This document shows positions 28,645 to 38,144 of a stretch of DNA of 64,000 bases, one piece after another. This DNA is from Novosphingobium sp. ST904. GTDB taxonomy: Bacteria > Pseudomonadota > Alphaproteobacteria > Sphingomonadales > Sphingomonadaceae. The notes under the pieces were generated by a model. That model ran no database searches. It was not told the DNA's origin and worked only from the letters and a program-made list of their open reading frames with translations. How positions within the stretch are numbered: position 1 is the first letter of the stretch; the number at the start of each line of letters is the position of its first letter. The position numbers and the translations under genes are program-made. The stretch is taken from positions 124,001 through 188,000 of the forward strand of contig NZ_LGJH01000166.1 in assembly GCF_001298105.1 (NCBI RefSeq), written 5' to 3'.

Positions 28645-31600
28645 TCAGTGAAAGTCGCGTGATCGCGGCAGGATTCGCACATTGCGCGGATGCTGCGGGC
28701 GCACCACCTCATCGGCGCGCGAGAGTGGCGGGTCGGTTTCGTGAACTTCGGACAGCCGGGCCAGTTCCGCGGAGCGATCGTGGATGCGCTGGGCCATGAG
28801 GTGGACGACGCCTTCGGGGCTGACCTGGACGATACCCTCCACTACCATGAGCCGCGCGGCCATGACTTCGCGGCGATAGGTTTCGAACAGCCGGGCCCAG
28901 ATCACCACGTTGGCGATCCCTTCTTCATCCTCCAGCGTGACGAAGATCGCATTGCCCTCTCCAGGACGCTGACGAACCAGCACGACTCCGGCGACTTTGA
29001 CGTGCTTGCCCTTCTTCTGTGCCAGTTCAGTGCATCTCAGTACGCCTTCTGCCGCGAAGAACGGGCGCAGGAAGCTCATCGGATGGGCCTTCAGCGAGAG
29101 GCGCGTCGTCTGGTAGTCGGCCGCGACCTGTTCGGAAAGCGGCATGGCGGGCAGGGCCGCAGGCGGCTCCTCACCCAGTTCGCGGGCGCGGGCGGCGGCG
29201 AAAAGCGGCAACTCTCCGATAGGTGTGCGGCGCGCTTCCCACAGGCCTTCACGCCGGTCCAGACCGATCGATCGCAAGGCATCGGCATCGGCCAGAAGGT
29301 TGAGCGCACGCTGGGGCAGGCCGGCACGCCGGGCGAGGTCTTCGAGGTTGGTGTAAGGGCGGTGCGCCTTGATACCGTCGGCCCAATCCTCGCGAAATCC
29401 GCTGATCTGGCGCAGGCCCAGCCGCAGCGCGAGTTTGCCTTTCGCATTCCGCTCCAGCGTGCAATCCCATTCGCTTTGGTTCGCATCGACGGGGCGGACT
29501 TCCACGCCGTGCTCCTGTGCGCAGCGCACGATCTGGGCCGGGGCGTAGAAGCCCATGGGCTGCGAATTGAGCAAGGCTGCGGCGAAAACGGCCGGGTAGT
29601 GGTGTTTGATATAGGCCGAGACCCACACCAGCCGCGCGAAGGCGAGGGCATGGCTTTCCGGGAAGCCATAACTGCCGAAACCCTCGATCTGCCTGAAGCA
29701 GCGCTCGGCGAAGTCCTGCTGGTATCCGCGTGCGATCATCCCGCCGACCATTTTGCCGCGCAGGGAGTCGATGGTGCCGAGATTGCGGAAGGTCGCCATG
29801 GCGCGGCGGAGCTGGTTGGCTTCGGCATCGGAAAAGTTCGCGGCGGTGATGGCCAGCCTCATCGCCTGTTCCTGGAACAGGGGAACGCCCAGTGTCTTGC
29901 CTAGCACCTCGTGGAGTTCCCTGGGGTCATGCGGCGGGGCGGGAGAAGGAAATTCCACCTTCTCGATCCCTTGCCTGCGGCGCAGATAGGGATGGACCAT
30001 GTCCCCCTGAATCGGGCCGGGCCGAACGATGGCGACCTGAATGACCAGATCATAGAAATTCTCCGGTTTCAGCCGGGGCAACATGTTCATCTGCGCGCGG
30101 CTCTCGACCTGGAAGACGCCGATGCTGTCGCCGCGCTGGAGCATCTCGTAGACGGCGCGGACATGGGGTGGGTTGTTCCTGTGGTCTTCCTCGTCACCCG
30201 GCACCGAGTTCAGCTGATACTGGCGGCCGATGTGAGTCTCGATCATCGCGAAAGCCTTGCCGATGCAGGTCAGCATGCCGAGCGCCAGGATATCGACCTT
30301 CATCAGGCCGAGCGTGTCGATGTCGTCCTTGTCCCATTCTATGAAGGTGCGGTCTTCCATGGCGGCGTTGTGGATCGGCACGGTCTCGTCGAGCCGGTCC
30401 TGAGTCAGGACGAAGCCGCCGACATGCTGGGAAAGGTGGCGGGGGAACTCCAGAATCGCTTCGGTGAAGCGATTGACCCGCGCGATCGTCGGGTTGTCGG
30501 GGTCGAGTCCGGCTTCGAGGCAGCGGTTCCGATCGTATTTGGCGGCGTAGCTGCCCCAGACAGTGCTGGCGAGACGGGCGGTTACGTCCTCGCTCAGGCC
30601 CAGCGCCTTGCCGGTGTCGCGGGCGGCGCTGCGCGAGCGGTAGTGGATCACCGTGGCGGCGATCCCGGCGCGGTCCCGGCCGTAGCGCTTGTAGATGTAC
30701 TGCATCACCTCTTCACGTCGCTCGTGCTCGAAATCGACGTCGATATCCGGCGGTTCCTTGCGCTCGGTGGAGATGAAGCGGGAGAACAGGAGGCTGTGTT
30801 TCACGGGATCGACGGCCGTGACCCCGAGGATGAAGCAGACAGCGGAATTGGCCGCCGAGCCGCGCCCCTGGCAGAGGATGCCCTGCCCTTGCGCCCATTG
30901 GACGATATCGTGGACGGTGAGGAAGTAGGCGGCGTACTGCTGCTTCCCGATGATCTCCAGTTCCCCGGCGAGCAGCCCGGTCAGCTTGTCGGGAATGCCT
31001 TGCGGATAGAGGTCGCTTGCCCGGCTCCAGACAAGTTCGGTCAGCCAGCCTTGCGCGGTATAGCCATAGGGCACCGGCTCGTGCGGGTATTGGTAACGCA
31101 AGTCGTCGAGCTTGAACGCGATGCCGTTCATGAAGTCCTGGGTGGCGGCGATCGCTTCGGGGGCGGCGGCGAAGAGGCGTGCCATTTCGGCAGCGGGTTT
31201 CAGGTGCCGTTCGGCATTGGCGGCGAGACGGCGGCCGGCGGCCTGCACCGTGGTTTTCTCGCGGATCGCGGTCATGACGTCGTGGAGGGGGCGGTTCTCT
31301 GGCTTGTCGTATTGCGCGTCGTTGATGGCGATCAGCGGCACGCCGGTCATGGCGGCCTGTTCGCGCAGGGCCATTAAGCGGCGGGCGTCGCGGCCCTGAC
31401 GCAGCATCGTCGCACCCAGCCACACCTTGCCGGGGGCTGCATCCCAGAGTCGGCGCAAGAGGTCGTCTGAGGCGGGCGTGGCGACGATCAGTTGCATGTC
31501 CTCCAGGAAGGCGAGCAGGTCGTCGAGGTGCAGTACGCAGTTGCCCTTGGTCGTGCGCAAGTTGCCGGTGGTGAGCAGGCGAGTCAGGCGGCCCCAGCCG

Positions 31601-31902
31601 TAGCGGGTGGTCGGATAAGCCAGGATTTCGGGCGTGTCGTCGGCAAAGACCAGCCTTGCGCCGACCATGAGGCGGAAATCGGGCAGGGTCTCGCCCTCCG
31701 CCTCGGCCTTTTCCGCGAACTTGCGCAGCGCGGCGAGGGCGCGGGCGACGCCGGACACGGTATTACGATCGGCGATGCCGATACCGGGGTGGCCGAGGGC
31801 CATGGCCCAGAGCGTCATCTCACCCGGTGTGCTGGCGCCGCGCAGGAACGAATAGGCCGTCGTCGTGGCGAATTCGACATAAGGCGGCGTGTCCGCACTC
31901 AT
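28645..31902 (-). CDS. dnaE2: error-prone DNA polymerase DnaE2 (ImuC)
   Basis: A 1085-residue C-family polymerase of the DnaE2/ImuC type used for SOS mutagenesis with ImuA and ImuB. The N-terminal PHP domain starts YVEFATTTAYSFLRGASTPG. The polymerase core shows QGRGSAANSAVCFILG, then RKEPPDIDVDFEHERREEVM with the catalytic acidic triad, and YGFPESHALAFARLVWVSAY. The C-terminal OB domain (KHVKVAGVVLVRQRPGEGNA) is followed by a short tail. The ATG at 31902 overlaps the imuB stop in the pattern ATGA. Longer in-frame starts inside imuB are rejected. The gene ends 17 bp from the island's right core repeat. Confidence 0.95.
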   Translation of the reverse strand: MSADTPPYVEFATTTAYSFLRGASTPGEMTLWAMALGHPGIGIADRNTVSGVARALAALRKFAEKAEAEGETLPDFRLMVGARLVFADDTPEILAYPTTRYGWGRLTRLLTTGNLRTTKGNCVLHLDDLLAFLEDMQLIVATPASDDLLRRLWDAAPGKVWLGATMLRQGRDARRLMALREQAAMTGVPLIAINDAQYDKPENRPLHDVMTAIREKTTVQAAGRRLAANAERHLKPAAEMARLFAAAPEAIAATQDFMNGIAFKLDDLRYQYPHEPVPYGYTAQGWLTELVWSRASDLYPQGIPDKLTGLLAGELEIIGKQQYAAYFLTVHDIVQWAQGQGILCQGRGSAANSAVCFILGVTAVDPVKHSLLFSRFISTERKEPPDIDVDFEHERREEVMQYIYKRYGRDRAGIAATVIHYRSRSAARDTGKALGLSEDVTARLASTVWGSYAAKYDRNRCLEAGLDPDNPTIARVNRFTEAILEFPRHLSQHVGGFVLTQDRLDETVPIHNAAMEDRTFIEWDKDDIDTLGLMKVDILALGMLTCIGKAFAMIETHIGRQYQLNSVPGDEEDHRNNPPHVRAVYEMLQRGDSIGVFQVESRAQMNMLPRLKPENFYDLVIQVAIVRPGPIQGDMVHPYLRRRQGIEKVEFPSPAPPHDPRELHEVLGKTLGVPLFQEQAMRLAITAANFSDAEANQLRRAMATFRNLGTIDSLRGKMVGGMIARGYQQDFAERCFRQIEGFGSYGFPESHALAFARLVWVSAYIKHHYPAVFAAALLNSQPMGFYAPAQIVRCAQEHGVEVRPVDANQSEWDCTLERNAKGKLALRLGLRQISGFREDWADGIKAHRPYTNLEDLARRAGLPQRALNLLADADALRSIGLDRREGLWEARRTPIGELPLFAAARARELGEEPPAALPAMPLSEQVAADYQTTRLSLKAHPMSFLRPFFAAEGVLRCTELAQKKGKHVKVAGVVLVRQRPGEGNAIFVTLEDEEGIANVVIWARLFETYRREVMAARLMVVEGIVQVSPEGVVHLMAQRIHDRSAELARLSEVHETDPPLSRADEVVRPQHPRNVRILPRSRDFH

Positions 31903-33448
31903 GCGAAGACGCCGTGCAGATACCAGCGGGGATCGGTCTTCTCGCTGCCGTAAAGGCCGTGGCGGAACAGCCAGAAGCGGCGGCCGTCCTCGTCCTCTAT
32001 CCGATAGTAGTCGCGGGTGGGGCCTGTGGCCTCGACCGTCTTCCACCAGGGATAGGCGAGGCGCTCCGGTCCTTCCTGCCGTACGACCCGATGTTGCCGG
32101 CCCTGCCAGCCGAACCGGCGCGGGGGGCCGTCGGGCACTTCGGCCAGGACGGTGACAGGCTGGGGCGGGTCGAACAGGAACAGCGGGCGCAGGGGCGGTT
32201 CGCCCACTTCCGGCTGGGGCCAGGATTGTGGGGCCGAGGCGGCGGGTACGAGGCGGTCTGCATATTCCGGCAAATGTTCATCGCGCGGGGCGAAGCGGTG
32301 AAGGCATTCGGCCCCGAAGCGTACCTGCAAGCGGTCCAGCAGGGGGGCGAGGTCCGGCTTGCCGGAGGTTTCTTCATCCAGCCGTACCTGTCCCTCCGAT
32401 ACGTCTTCATGCAGCGGAACGGAAAGGCGTAGCAGGTCGTAGCCGAATCCCGGATCGAGCGGATCGGCCAGCGATTCGATGCGTTCGCGGAACAGCCGCA
32501 CGACATCGGCGGGTTCGCGCAGGGGCAAGCCGCTGTCTACCGCCAGCCGGGCGATATGACCGTCGGTGCGAAACAGGGAGACTTCGTAGCGCCGCCCCCC
32601 GCGTCCGCGCGCGACGAGCAGATCCCGCGCCTGTCCGGCCAGCCATTCGATCACGCCGAGCAGGGGTTTGACCGTTGCCATCGGTTCGGCGAAACGCTGC
32701 TCCACCCAGATCGGGGGCAGGGTGCGGTGCGGGGTGATGCGCCGATCCTGCTCCTCCAGCAGGCGGGCGAGGGCTATCGACATGGCTTTGCCGAACCGGG
32801 CGGCGAGAGGCGCGCGGGGGCGGTCCGCGAGTTGTCCGACAGTGCGCAGCCCCGCCCGTCGCAGGGCGAGGTGGGCGTCTTCTCCCAGGGCGAGCGCGCT
32901 CACCGGCAGTTCGCGCAAGCTGGTCTTGCCGAAGCGGGCGAGCGCGAGCGCGCATCCGGGGTTGCGGCTGAGGCGGCCAGTGCGCGCAGACCCAGCCGGG
33001 AGAGGCGGGTTACGAGATCGTTCCGCACGCCGGTTTCGTCCATTTCCAGACTGTCGAAGCAGCCGGTGAGGTCTAGCACCATTGCGTCCTCGCCATCGGG
33101 GGCGACCATCGGCGTGTAACGCTCGCAGGCCTCGACCACGCGCAGCAGCAGGGCATTGTCCGCTTCGGGGCGATGCTCCAGCGCGACAAGGTCGGGTTCC
33201 TGCGCGCGGGCGTCGGCCAGCATCATCCCCGCCGAAAGGCCGAGCGAGAGCGCGGCGGGGGACAGTGCCATGATGCGCTGCGCCCCGCGTTGCTTCGCGA
33301 TGAGGGCGAAAGCCGCGTCAGGCGGCGCTGCGCCTTCCCGCATCGCCCGTTCGGACGGCAGGAAGGGCAGATAGATCGCCAGATAGCGGCGCTCGGCCAA
33401 GTATCGGCGCTCGGCCAGGTATCGGTGCTCGGAAGGTGCCTCGCTCAC
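31899..33448 (-). CDS. imuB: ImuB, Y-family polymerase homologue, frameshifted
   Basis: ImuB is a catalytically dead Y-family protein that bridges ImuA, DnaE2 and the beta clamp. The N-terminal part reads YLAIYLPFLPSERAM, where active polymerases have an acidic metal ligand. The finger/palm part (RIMALSPAALSLGLSAGMML) and the little-finger and C-terminal part (LREPADVVRLFRERIESLAD onward) follow. The frame shifts near 32945-32955, between AATPDA and ARFGKTSLRELP. The total of 1550 nt is one base short of in-frame. The GTG start at 33448 overlaps imuA by about 130 nt. The N-terminus has three imperfect copies of RRYLAE. Confidence 0.85.
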
Positions 33449-34087
33449 GATCCCATTCCAGTTGCAGGTTGAGTCCCTCTCGCCCGCCGCGCCGGCGCAG
33501 CAGGGTAATGTCGAACACCGGACCTCCCGGTGCATCGGCGGGCAGGGGGACCGAGGGCGCGCTGGCCACTTGCCAGCGGGTATGGGCGGCGCTGGGCGTC
33601 GGTTCGGCGCCGCTGCGCACGATCATCACCATGGTGCCGCTCTGTTCCGCCGCCAGCGCGAGACGGCGGGAAGCGGTAAGATCGAAGGTGGGCGCGCGCC
33701 CGTCCATCTCCATCACCACCGCTGCCGCGCCGCCGTGCCGCACGCAGTCCACACCCGCGCGCAGCAGGCTCTGGATATCGGGCAGGCGCATCAGCACTAT
33801 CGCGGCGGGATCGATGCCGAGTTCGACAAGGCCGGGCGCATAAGGGCGCTGCCGGGATTGCTTGCCCTTTGCCAGACGCAGCCAGATCAGCGGTCCGCTT
33901 GGCCTGCATCCCTGGACCGTGCCCTGAACCACGCAAAGCAGGGCCAGGGCGAGTGCGGCGCTGCCGTCCTGAGCGCCGGCGGCGTAGAATTCGTGAACGC
34001 CGTCCTGCTGCAAAGGCGCTCGGGCCAGCCCTCAAGAGAGGGCTGCACGAGGCTCGCGGCACGTTTGAGGCGACTCGAATCGAACAT
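33318..34087 (-). CDS. imuA: ImuA family protein, probably frameshifted near its start
   Basis: A RecA-like SOS protein of the ImuA family. The downstream part (residues from GVHEFYAAGAQDGSAALAL to the end) is in one frame. It includes VVQGCRPSGPLIWLRL, the region ALAAEQSGTMVMIVRSG, and the family end block PVFDITLLRRRGGREGLNLQ then LEWDRERGTF. Upstream, a better N-terminus (MFDSSRLKRAASLVQ) from ATG 34087 is in another frame; losing one base near 34018-34023 would explain it. The total of 770 nt is one base short of 256 residues. The LexA box lies only 2 bp upstream of this ATG. If that start is wrong, the intact frame still begins at or before 34013. Confidence 0.75.
33385..33432 (-). repeat. 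18-bp tandem repeat at the imuB N-terminus
   Basis: Two 18-nt units at 33385-33402 and 33403-33420 differ at two positions, and a 12-nt partial third unit follows to 33432. In imuB they encode R-Y-L-A-E-R repeated; in the overlapping imuA frame they encode repeated G-R-A-P. Since 18 is a multiple of three, copy-number change would keep both frames open. Confidence 0.7.
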
Positions 34088-34089
34088 AT

Positions 34090-34104
34090 GTTCATATTAT
34101 GTTC
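34090..34104. promoter_or_regulatory. LexA (SOS) box of imuA-imuB-dnaE2
   Basis: GTTC-ATATTAT-GTTC on the plus strand matches the alphaproteobacterial GTTC-N7-GTTC consensus exactly. An overlapping GAACATATGTTC palindrome (34082-34093) covers the presumed imuA start codon. LexA bound here would block both the -10 region (a CATAAT is present on the coding strand) and the start. Confidence 0.88.
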
Positions 34105-34249
34105 TATTTCTGTCCTGCGCAATCGAAGTCCGTTCGATCATGGGATGCGCATGGGGAAAAGGTTTCGGGCATCGCTCGCCAAGTCACATTGTGGCATTCC
34201 GCCTAGGGTCTCCGGCATAGCTACCGACCCAGAGAAGGACTCACGAAGC

Positions 34250-35344
34250 ATGGCCAGTTCCGCTCCCGCGCCGCTGGAGGCCGTCCCGCCCGTCACCACT
34301 GCTGCCGCATGGCGCGGAGACCGACTGGCCGCTACCGACGAGTGGATCTACATGCTCTCGGACGATCAGGTTGCCGAACTGGAGCAGCTGGGTACCCGCT
34401 TCCTGGCCGAGAACCCGGACCTGCGCACCGTCACTGCCGAGGAATATCCGCTGGTCGCCTGTGCCGATGCCGTCGAATCATGGGGCGCGGACGTGGACTA
34501 TGGGCGCGGTTTCGTGCTGGTCCGGGGCCTGCGCACCCAGCTCTATTCGGATGCCCTGTCTAACGCGATCTACTACGTGCTCGGCCTGCATATGGGCGAT
34601 CCGATCCGCCAGAACGAGATGGGCGACCTGATCGACCACGTCTACGCCACCAGCGACAAGACCATGGACGATCCCACCGCGCTGTCCTCCAAGGTACGCG
34701 ACAAGCTGGTCTATCATTCGGACAGCTCGGATATCGTCGCGCTCATGTGCCTGCGTCCGGCCAAGGAGGGCGGGCTTTCCTGCCTCGTTTCCGGTGCCGA
34801 AATCTACAACGAGATCCTGCGCCGCCGCCCCGATCTGGCGCCGCTGCTGCTCGAACCCTTCCACTGGGACTGGCGCCGTCAGGACCACAATGCCCCGGCG
34901 GATACCTATACCTCGCCGATCGTCAGCCTCGTGGACGGGGTGTTCTCGATGTATGCGGGTTCGCTCTATATCCTCACCGCGCAGGAATACGAAGGCGTGC
35001 CCAAGCTGACGCCCGAGCAGATCGAGGTGCTCGAACTCTTCGATACGATCACTTACGAAGAGGGCATGGCGATCGAGATGGATTTCCGCCCCGGCGACAT
35101 CCAGTGGCTTTCCAACTACGCCGCGCTCCATGCCCGCACCACGTTCTGGGACTGGCCCGAGCCGCAGCGCAAGCGCCATCTCCTGCGCCTTTGGCTGAGC
35201 CGCGATGCCGGGCGTCCGGTGGTGGACGGTTTCGGCAAGAACGGTGTCGTCCAGCACCGCGCCGCGCCGCGTGACGGGAAGGAAGAGCATCCCGATGGGC
35301 ACTTCGACGTGTTCTCCGTCTCGGTGCCGCGCCTGATGAGCTGA
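34250..35344 (+). CDS. TauD/TfdA-like Fe(II)/2-oxoglutarate dioxygenase
   Basis: A 364-residue member of the TauD/TfdA clan. The iron triad is visible as His156 and Asp158 in VYHSDSSDIVAL and a distal His294 in ALHARTTFWDW; the co-substrate Arg is in KRHLLRLWLS. The family oxidises many small molecules, including taurine, 2,4-D, carnitine precursors and xanthine. The substrate is not deducible, but the gene borders an amide/N-heterocycle cluster. It starts at ATG 34250, which begins a short disordered tail. The gene is divergent from the imu cassette and ends at a strong hairpin facing a convergent hydrolase gene. Confidence 0.85.
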   Translation: MASSAPAPLEAVPPVTTAAAWRGDRLAATDEWIYMLSDDQVAELEQLGTRFLAENPDLRTVTAEEYPLVACADAVESWGADVDYGRGFVLVRGLRTQLYSDALSNAIYYVLGLHMGDPIRQNEMGDLIDHVYATSDKTMDDPTALSSKVRDKLVYHSDSSDIVALMCLRPAKEGGLSCLVSGAEIYNEILRRRPDLAPLLLEPFHWDWRRQDHNAPADTYTSPIVSLVDGVFSMYAGSLYILTAQEYEGVPKLTPEQIEVLELFDTITYEEGMAIEMDFRPGDIQWLSNYAALHARTTFWDWPEPQRKRHLLRLWLSRDAGRPVVDGFGKNGVVQHRAAPRDGKEEHPDGHFDVFSVSVPRLMS

Positions 35345-35354
35345 TGAAGGGAAT

Positions 35355-35379
35355 GCAGGGGGGCAGGCTCCCCCCCTGC
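35355..35379. terminator. GC-rich hairpin between convergent genes
   Basis: A nine-pair stem GCAGGGGGG / CCCCCCTGC with a seven-base loop lies between the stops at 35344 (plus) and 35385 (minus). No clear T-run follows on either strand, so its terminator role is likely by position but not by the tail. Confidence 0.5.
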
Positions 35380-35384
35380 ACCGC

Positions 35385-36059
35385 TCAAGAGGGCCGGGGG
35401 GCCAGCATTTCCAGCACTTCGTCCGTCGTCTTCACATCGGCGAAGTTCAGCCGCAGATTGAGAAGTGCGGCGTTGTGTTCCTCGTCGCTCACGGCTGCGC
35501 AGGCGTCCGCAACGACGATCACTTTCCAGCCCCGCATGTTGGCCTCCCGCGCCGTCGATTCCACGCAGACGTTAGTGAGCGTGCCTGCCAGCACGACGAG
35601 TTCCACGTCGCTTACCCGAAGCACCTTCTCCAGCGCGCCCGCCGGGCAGGACATGGCGCCGTAGCGGTACTTGTCGAGCACGAGGTCGTCCTCTCGGCAT
35701 TCCATGGCCTGATGGATGGCGTGCGACCGCGTGCCTGCGCGCAAGGCTTCCACCGCACGGGCGACCATGGGGTCCGACATGTCGTACTGCCATGCGGGAA
35801 CCGCGAGGTGCGGTTCGTCGCTGACCGTCTGGCGGGTCCAGATGGCCTGTCCTCCCGCCCGGCGCATGGCTGCTGCCAGCCGATTGATCGGCTCGATCGC
35901 CGCGCGGGCGTAGGCGTTGCCGAAGACCTCGCCCTCGGCAACGAAGGCAGCCTGCATGTCGATCACGACCAGCGCACTGCGGGCGGGGAGGATCGTATCG
36001 AAGCTGTTGTATCCCGCCCCGCGCGCAACGGCCCATTCGGGAAGCCGCGCCCGGTGCAT
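35385..36059 (-). CDS. cysteine hydrolase, isochorismatase-like
   Basis: A 224-residue isochorismatase-fold hydrolase. The catalytic triad positions are seen: Asp in SALVVIDMQAAFV, Lys in DLVLDKYRYGAMS and Cys in LAGTLTNVCVESTAREA. The family cleaves amides, carbamoyl groups or vinyl ethers (nicotinamidase, N-carbamoylsarcosine amidase, ureidoacrylate amidohydrolase). The start at ATG 36059 overlaps the TGA of the SDR gene (TGATG), so both are co-translated. It is a different lineage from the RutB-like protein at 39274, sharing only the fold. The substrate is unknown. Confidence 0.82.
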   Translation of the reverse strand: MHRARLPEWAVARGAGYNSFDTILPARSALVVIDMQAAFVAEGEVFGNAYARAAIEPINRLAAAMRRAGGQAIWTRQTVSDEPHLAVPAWQYDMSDPMVARAVEALRAGTRSHAIHQAMECREDDLVLDKYRYGAMSCPAGALEKVLRVSDVELVVLAGTLTNVCVESTAREANMRGWKVIVVADACAAVSDEEHNAALLNLRLNFADVKTTDEVLEMLAPRPS

Positions 36060-36889
36060 CAGGCGGGTTCGAACGCAGTGGAAAGCGAAAGCGATTCCCA
36101 TTCGTCCATCTGCGCGCCCACGAAGGCGATCTGGTCGCGGGCGTAGTGCAGGGCGTCTTCACCAAGGAACAGGTGCAGCGGGGGTTCCGGCGCATCGAGC
36201 GCCGCGAGAATCGCTTCGGCTCCGCGCGTGGGATCGCCTTTTTCGCTGCCGGCACCCTCCGTCAGGCTGCGGCGGGCAAAGTGCGCGCCTTCCTCATAGT
36301 CCGCGATGTCCTTCGCGGCGACCTTGAGACCCGAGGCGGCGAATCCGGTACGGAAGCCGCCCGGCGCGACATTGGTGACCCGGATGCCCATCGGTGCCAC
36401 TTCCTGCGCAAGGGTTTGCCCCACGCATTCGAGGGCATATTTGCTGGCGCCGTAGATGGCCGTGCCCGCCCAGGGGGCATGTCCAGAAACCGAAGTGATG
36501 TTGACTACGTGACCGGCGCGTCTCGCCCGCATGGCGGGAAGCACCGCCTGGATCATGCGGATCGCGCCGAACAGGTTGATCTCGAACAGCGCCTTGGCTT
36601 CTTCGATGGAGACTTCCTCGATCGCGCCGACCAGACCGTAACCGGCATTGTTGAGCAGGCGGTCGATTCCGCCGGTCAGTTCCTCGGCCCTGGCAACGGC
36701 GGACCGGACCGAGGCCTCGTCGGTCAGGTCTACGGTGAGGACATGCGCGCGGCCCGGTGCCAGCGCCTCGAATTCCGGGTCTCCCGCACTTCGGGTCGTG
36801 CCGACGACCACGTCCCCGCGTGCGAGCGCGGCACGCGCCACCGCGCGGCCGAGGCCGCCGCCGATGCCCGTGATGAGCCATTTCGTCAT
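36059..36889 (-). CDS. short-chain dehydrogenase/reductase
   Basis: A 276-residue classical SDR oxidoreductase. The nucleotide site is LITGIGGGLGRAVA. The NNAG motif (LLNNAGYGLVG), the catalytic Ser (NITSVSGHAPW) and the YxxxK pair (YGASKYALE) are all present. The form G-I-G-G-G-L-G replaces the more common TGxxxGIG. The 40-residue C-terminal extension (ILAALDAPEPPLHLFLGEDA) is typical of the group often annotated as oxidoreductase with NADP preference. It is the first gene of a two-gene unit with the cysteine hydrolase. It is divergent from the ribokinase gene, with a 232-bp shared regulatory region. Confidence 0.85.
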   Translation of the reverse strand: MTKWLITGIGGGLGRAVARAALARGDVVVGTTRSAGDPEFEALAPGRAHVLTVDLTDEASVRSAVARAEELTGGIDRLLNNAGYGLVGAIEEVSIEEAKALFEINLFGAIRMIQAVLPAMRARRAGHVVNITSVSGHAPWAGTAIYGASKYALECVGQTLAQEVAPMGIRVTNVAPGGFRTGFAASGLKVAAKDIADYEEGAHFARRSLTEGAGSEKGDPTRGAEAILAALDAPEPPLHLFLGEDALHYARDQIAFVGAQMDEWESLSLSTAFEPA

Positions 36890-37005
36890 CTTCGTTTCCC
36901 TTCAGGATTGGCGTAGAACTATCGAAGCAGAAATACCGGCGCCGGTGCGGGCTCGGTCAAGGAGAGAGTAGGAGGAGGGCCGAGCCGCGCTCTTTGCGCT
37001 GGAGA

Positions 37006-37020
37006 CCGCAATTGTTGCGG
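37006..37020. promoter_or_regulatory. inverted repeat in the divergent promoter region
   Basis: CCGCAA-TTG-TTGCGG is a perfect 6-bp inverted repeat around a three-base centre, located between the SDR (minus) and ribokinase (plus) starts. A dimeric regulator, such as the AraC-like protein encoded downstream or another factor, could act on both units. No experimental support. Confidence 0.35.
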
Positions 37021-37121
37021 CAGCGCGCACGGCGGCGCCTCGCGCTTGACCTGCCTGTGGGGGCCATGCAGCTCATGACAAAAGCAGGGGCGCGAAACAG
37101 GTTGGGCGCCAGACAAGTTAG

Positions 37122-38078
37122 GTGACAGCTTTGGCAGTTCACATCTTCGGTTCGATCAATCTCGATATCATCACTTCGCTGGAGCATCTTCCCCGGCCCG
37201 GCGAGACGGTCATGGCCACGGCCACGGCCAGGCTACCGGGCGGAAAAGGCGCAAACCAGGCCGTTGCGGCGGCAAGGATGGGGGCGGAAACCTACATGGT
37301 GGGTGCGGTGGGCGAAGGCGATTCGGGAAGCTGGATGCTCTCGCGCCTCAAGGCGGACGGCATCGACGTCGGCGGCGTTGCCATGTTGCCCGGCGTGGAC
37401 ACCGGCACAGCTTATATCGCCGTGGATTCGGTGGGCGAGAATCAGATCATCGTCGTGCCCGGCGCCAATGCGCGGCTGAGGGACGCCAGGCCGGTGAGCG
37501 AGGGCGTGTTGCTTGCCCAGCTCGAAGTGCCGGTTTCCGCCCTGCTGCCCGTTTTCGCGAAGTCGAAGGCGGTCCGCATCCTCAACGGCGCCCCCGCCGT
37601 GCTGGAAGGACGGGCGCTGTTCGAACATGTCGATATCCTGATCGTGAACCAGCACGAGATGGCCGCTTTCCTCGGCCTCGAAAGTGCGCCTGACAATGAC
37701 GACATGGCCGTGATCGCAGAAACCGCGCGCGGGCTCCTGCGGCGGGAGGATCAGACCGTCATCGTCACTCTGGGGGCGGCGGGCGCGCTGGCGGTGCGGA
37801 CCGGCTGGCAGCTTCACGTTCCCGCCCTGCCGGTGATCCCGGTGGACACGATCGGCGCAGGGGACTGTTTCTGCGGAGCGCTGGCAGCGCTGCTTGACGA
37901 GGGCGTCTCCCTTGAGGAGGCGCTGCCCTATGCCACTGTCGCTGCCGCACTCTGCACGCTGGGGCAGGGAGCCGCACCGGCGATGCCGATGCGGGAGGCG
38001 GTGGAGGACCTCATCGGCAGGCCGGCAACAGAACATGCGCTGCCAATCAAGAACCGGTCGGCCGCTTCCCTAAGCTGA
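37122..38078 (+). CDS. PfkB-family carbohydrate kinase (ribokinase-like)
   Basis: A 318-residue sugar kinase. It shows the N-terminal signature LPGGKGANQAVAAARMGAE with the conserved GG, and the C-terminal signature PVIPVDTIGAGDCFCGALAA with the catalytic Asp. The opening FGSINLDIITSLEHLPRPGE is typical of ribokinase. Ribose or a nucleoside-derived sugar is the probable substrate. It starts at GTG 37122 and is the first gene of the plus-strand catabolic cluster. That may mean the cluster handles a ribosylated compound, although no nucleosidase gene is present. Confidence 0.82.
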   Translation: MTALAVHIFGSINLDIITSLEHLPRPGETVMATATARLPGGKGANQAVAAARMGAETYMVGAVGEGDSGSWMLSRLKADGIDVGGVAMLPGVDTGTAYIAVDSVGENQIIVVPGANARLRDARPVSEGVLLAQLEVPVSALLPVFAKSKAVRILNGAPAVLEGRALFEHVDILIVNQHEMAAFLGLESAPDNDDMAVIAETARGLLRREDQTVIVTLGAAGALAVRTGWQLHVPALPVIPVDTIGAGDCFCGALAALLDEGVSLEEALPYATVAAALCTLGQGAAPAMPMREAVEDLIGRPATEHALPIKNRSAASLS

Positions 38079-38144
38079 TCGGCGCACAAGCGAGGCAGGC
38101 TTCAATGCCCGTCTGGCGGAGACACAGGCCAACAAGAGGATACG

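Noticed and set aside
31903..32046. N-terminal extension of DnaE2
   Set aside because: The extra 48 residues are Arg/Pro-rich, lie inside imuB, and the normal start is the ATGA overlap at 31902.
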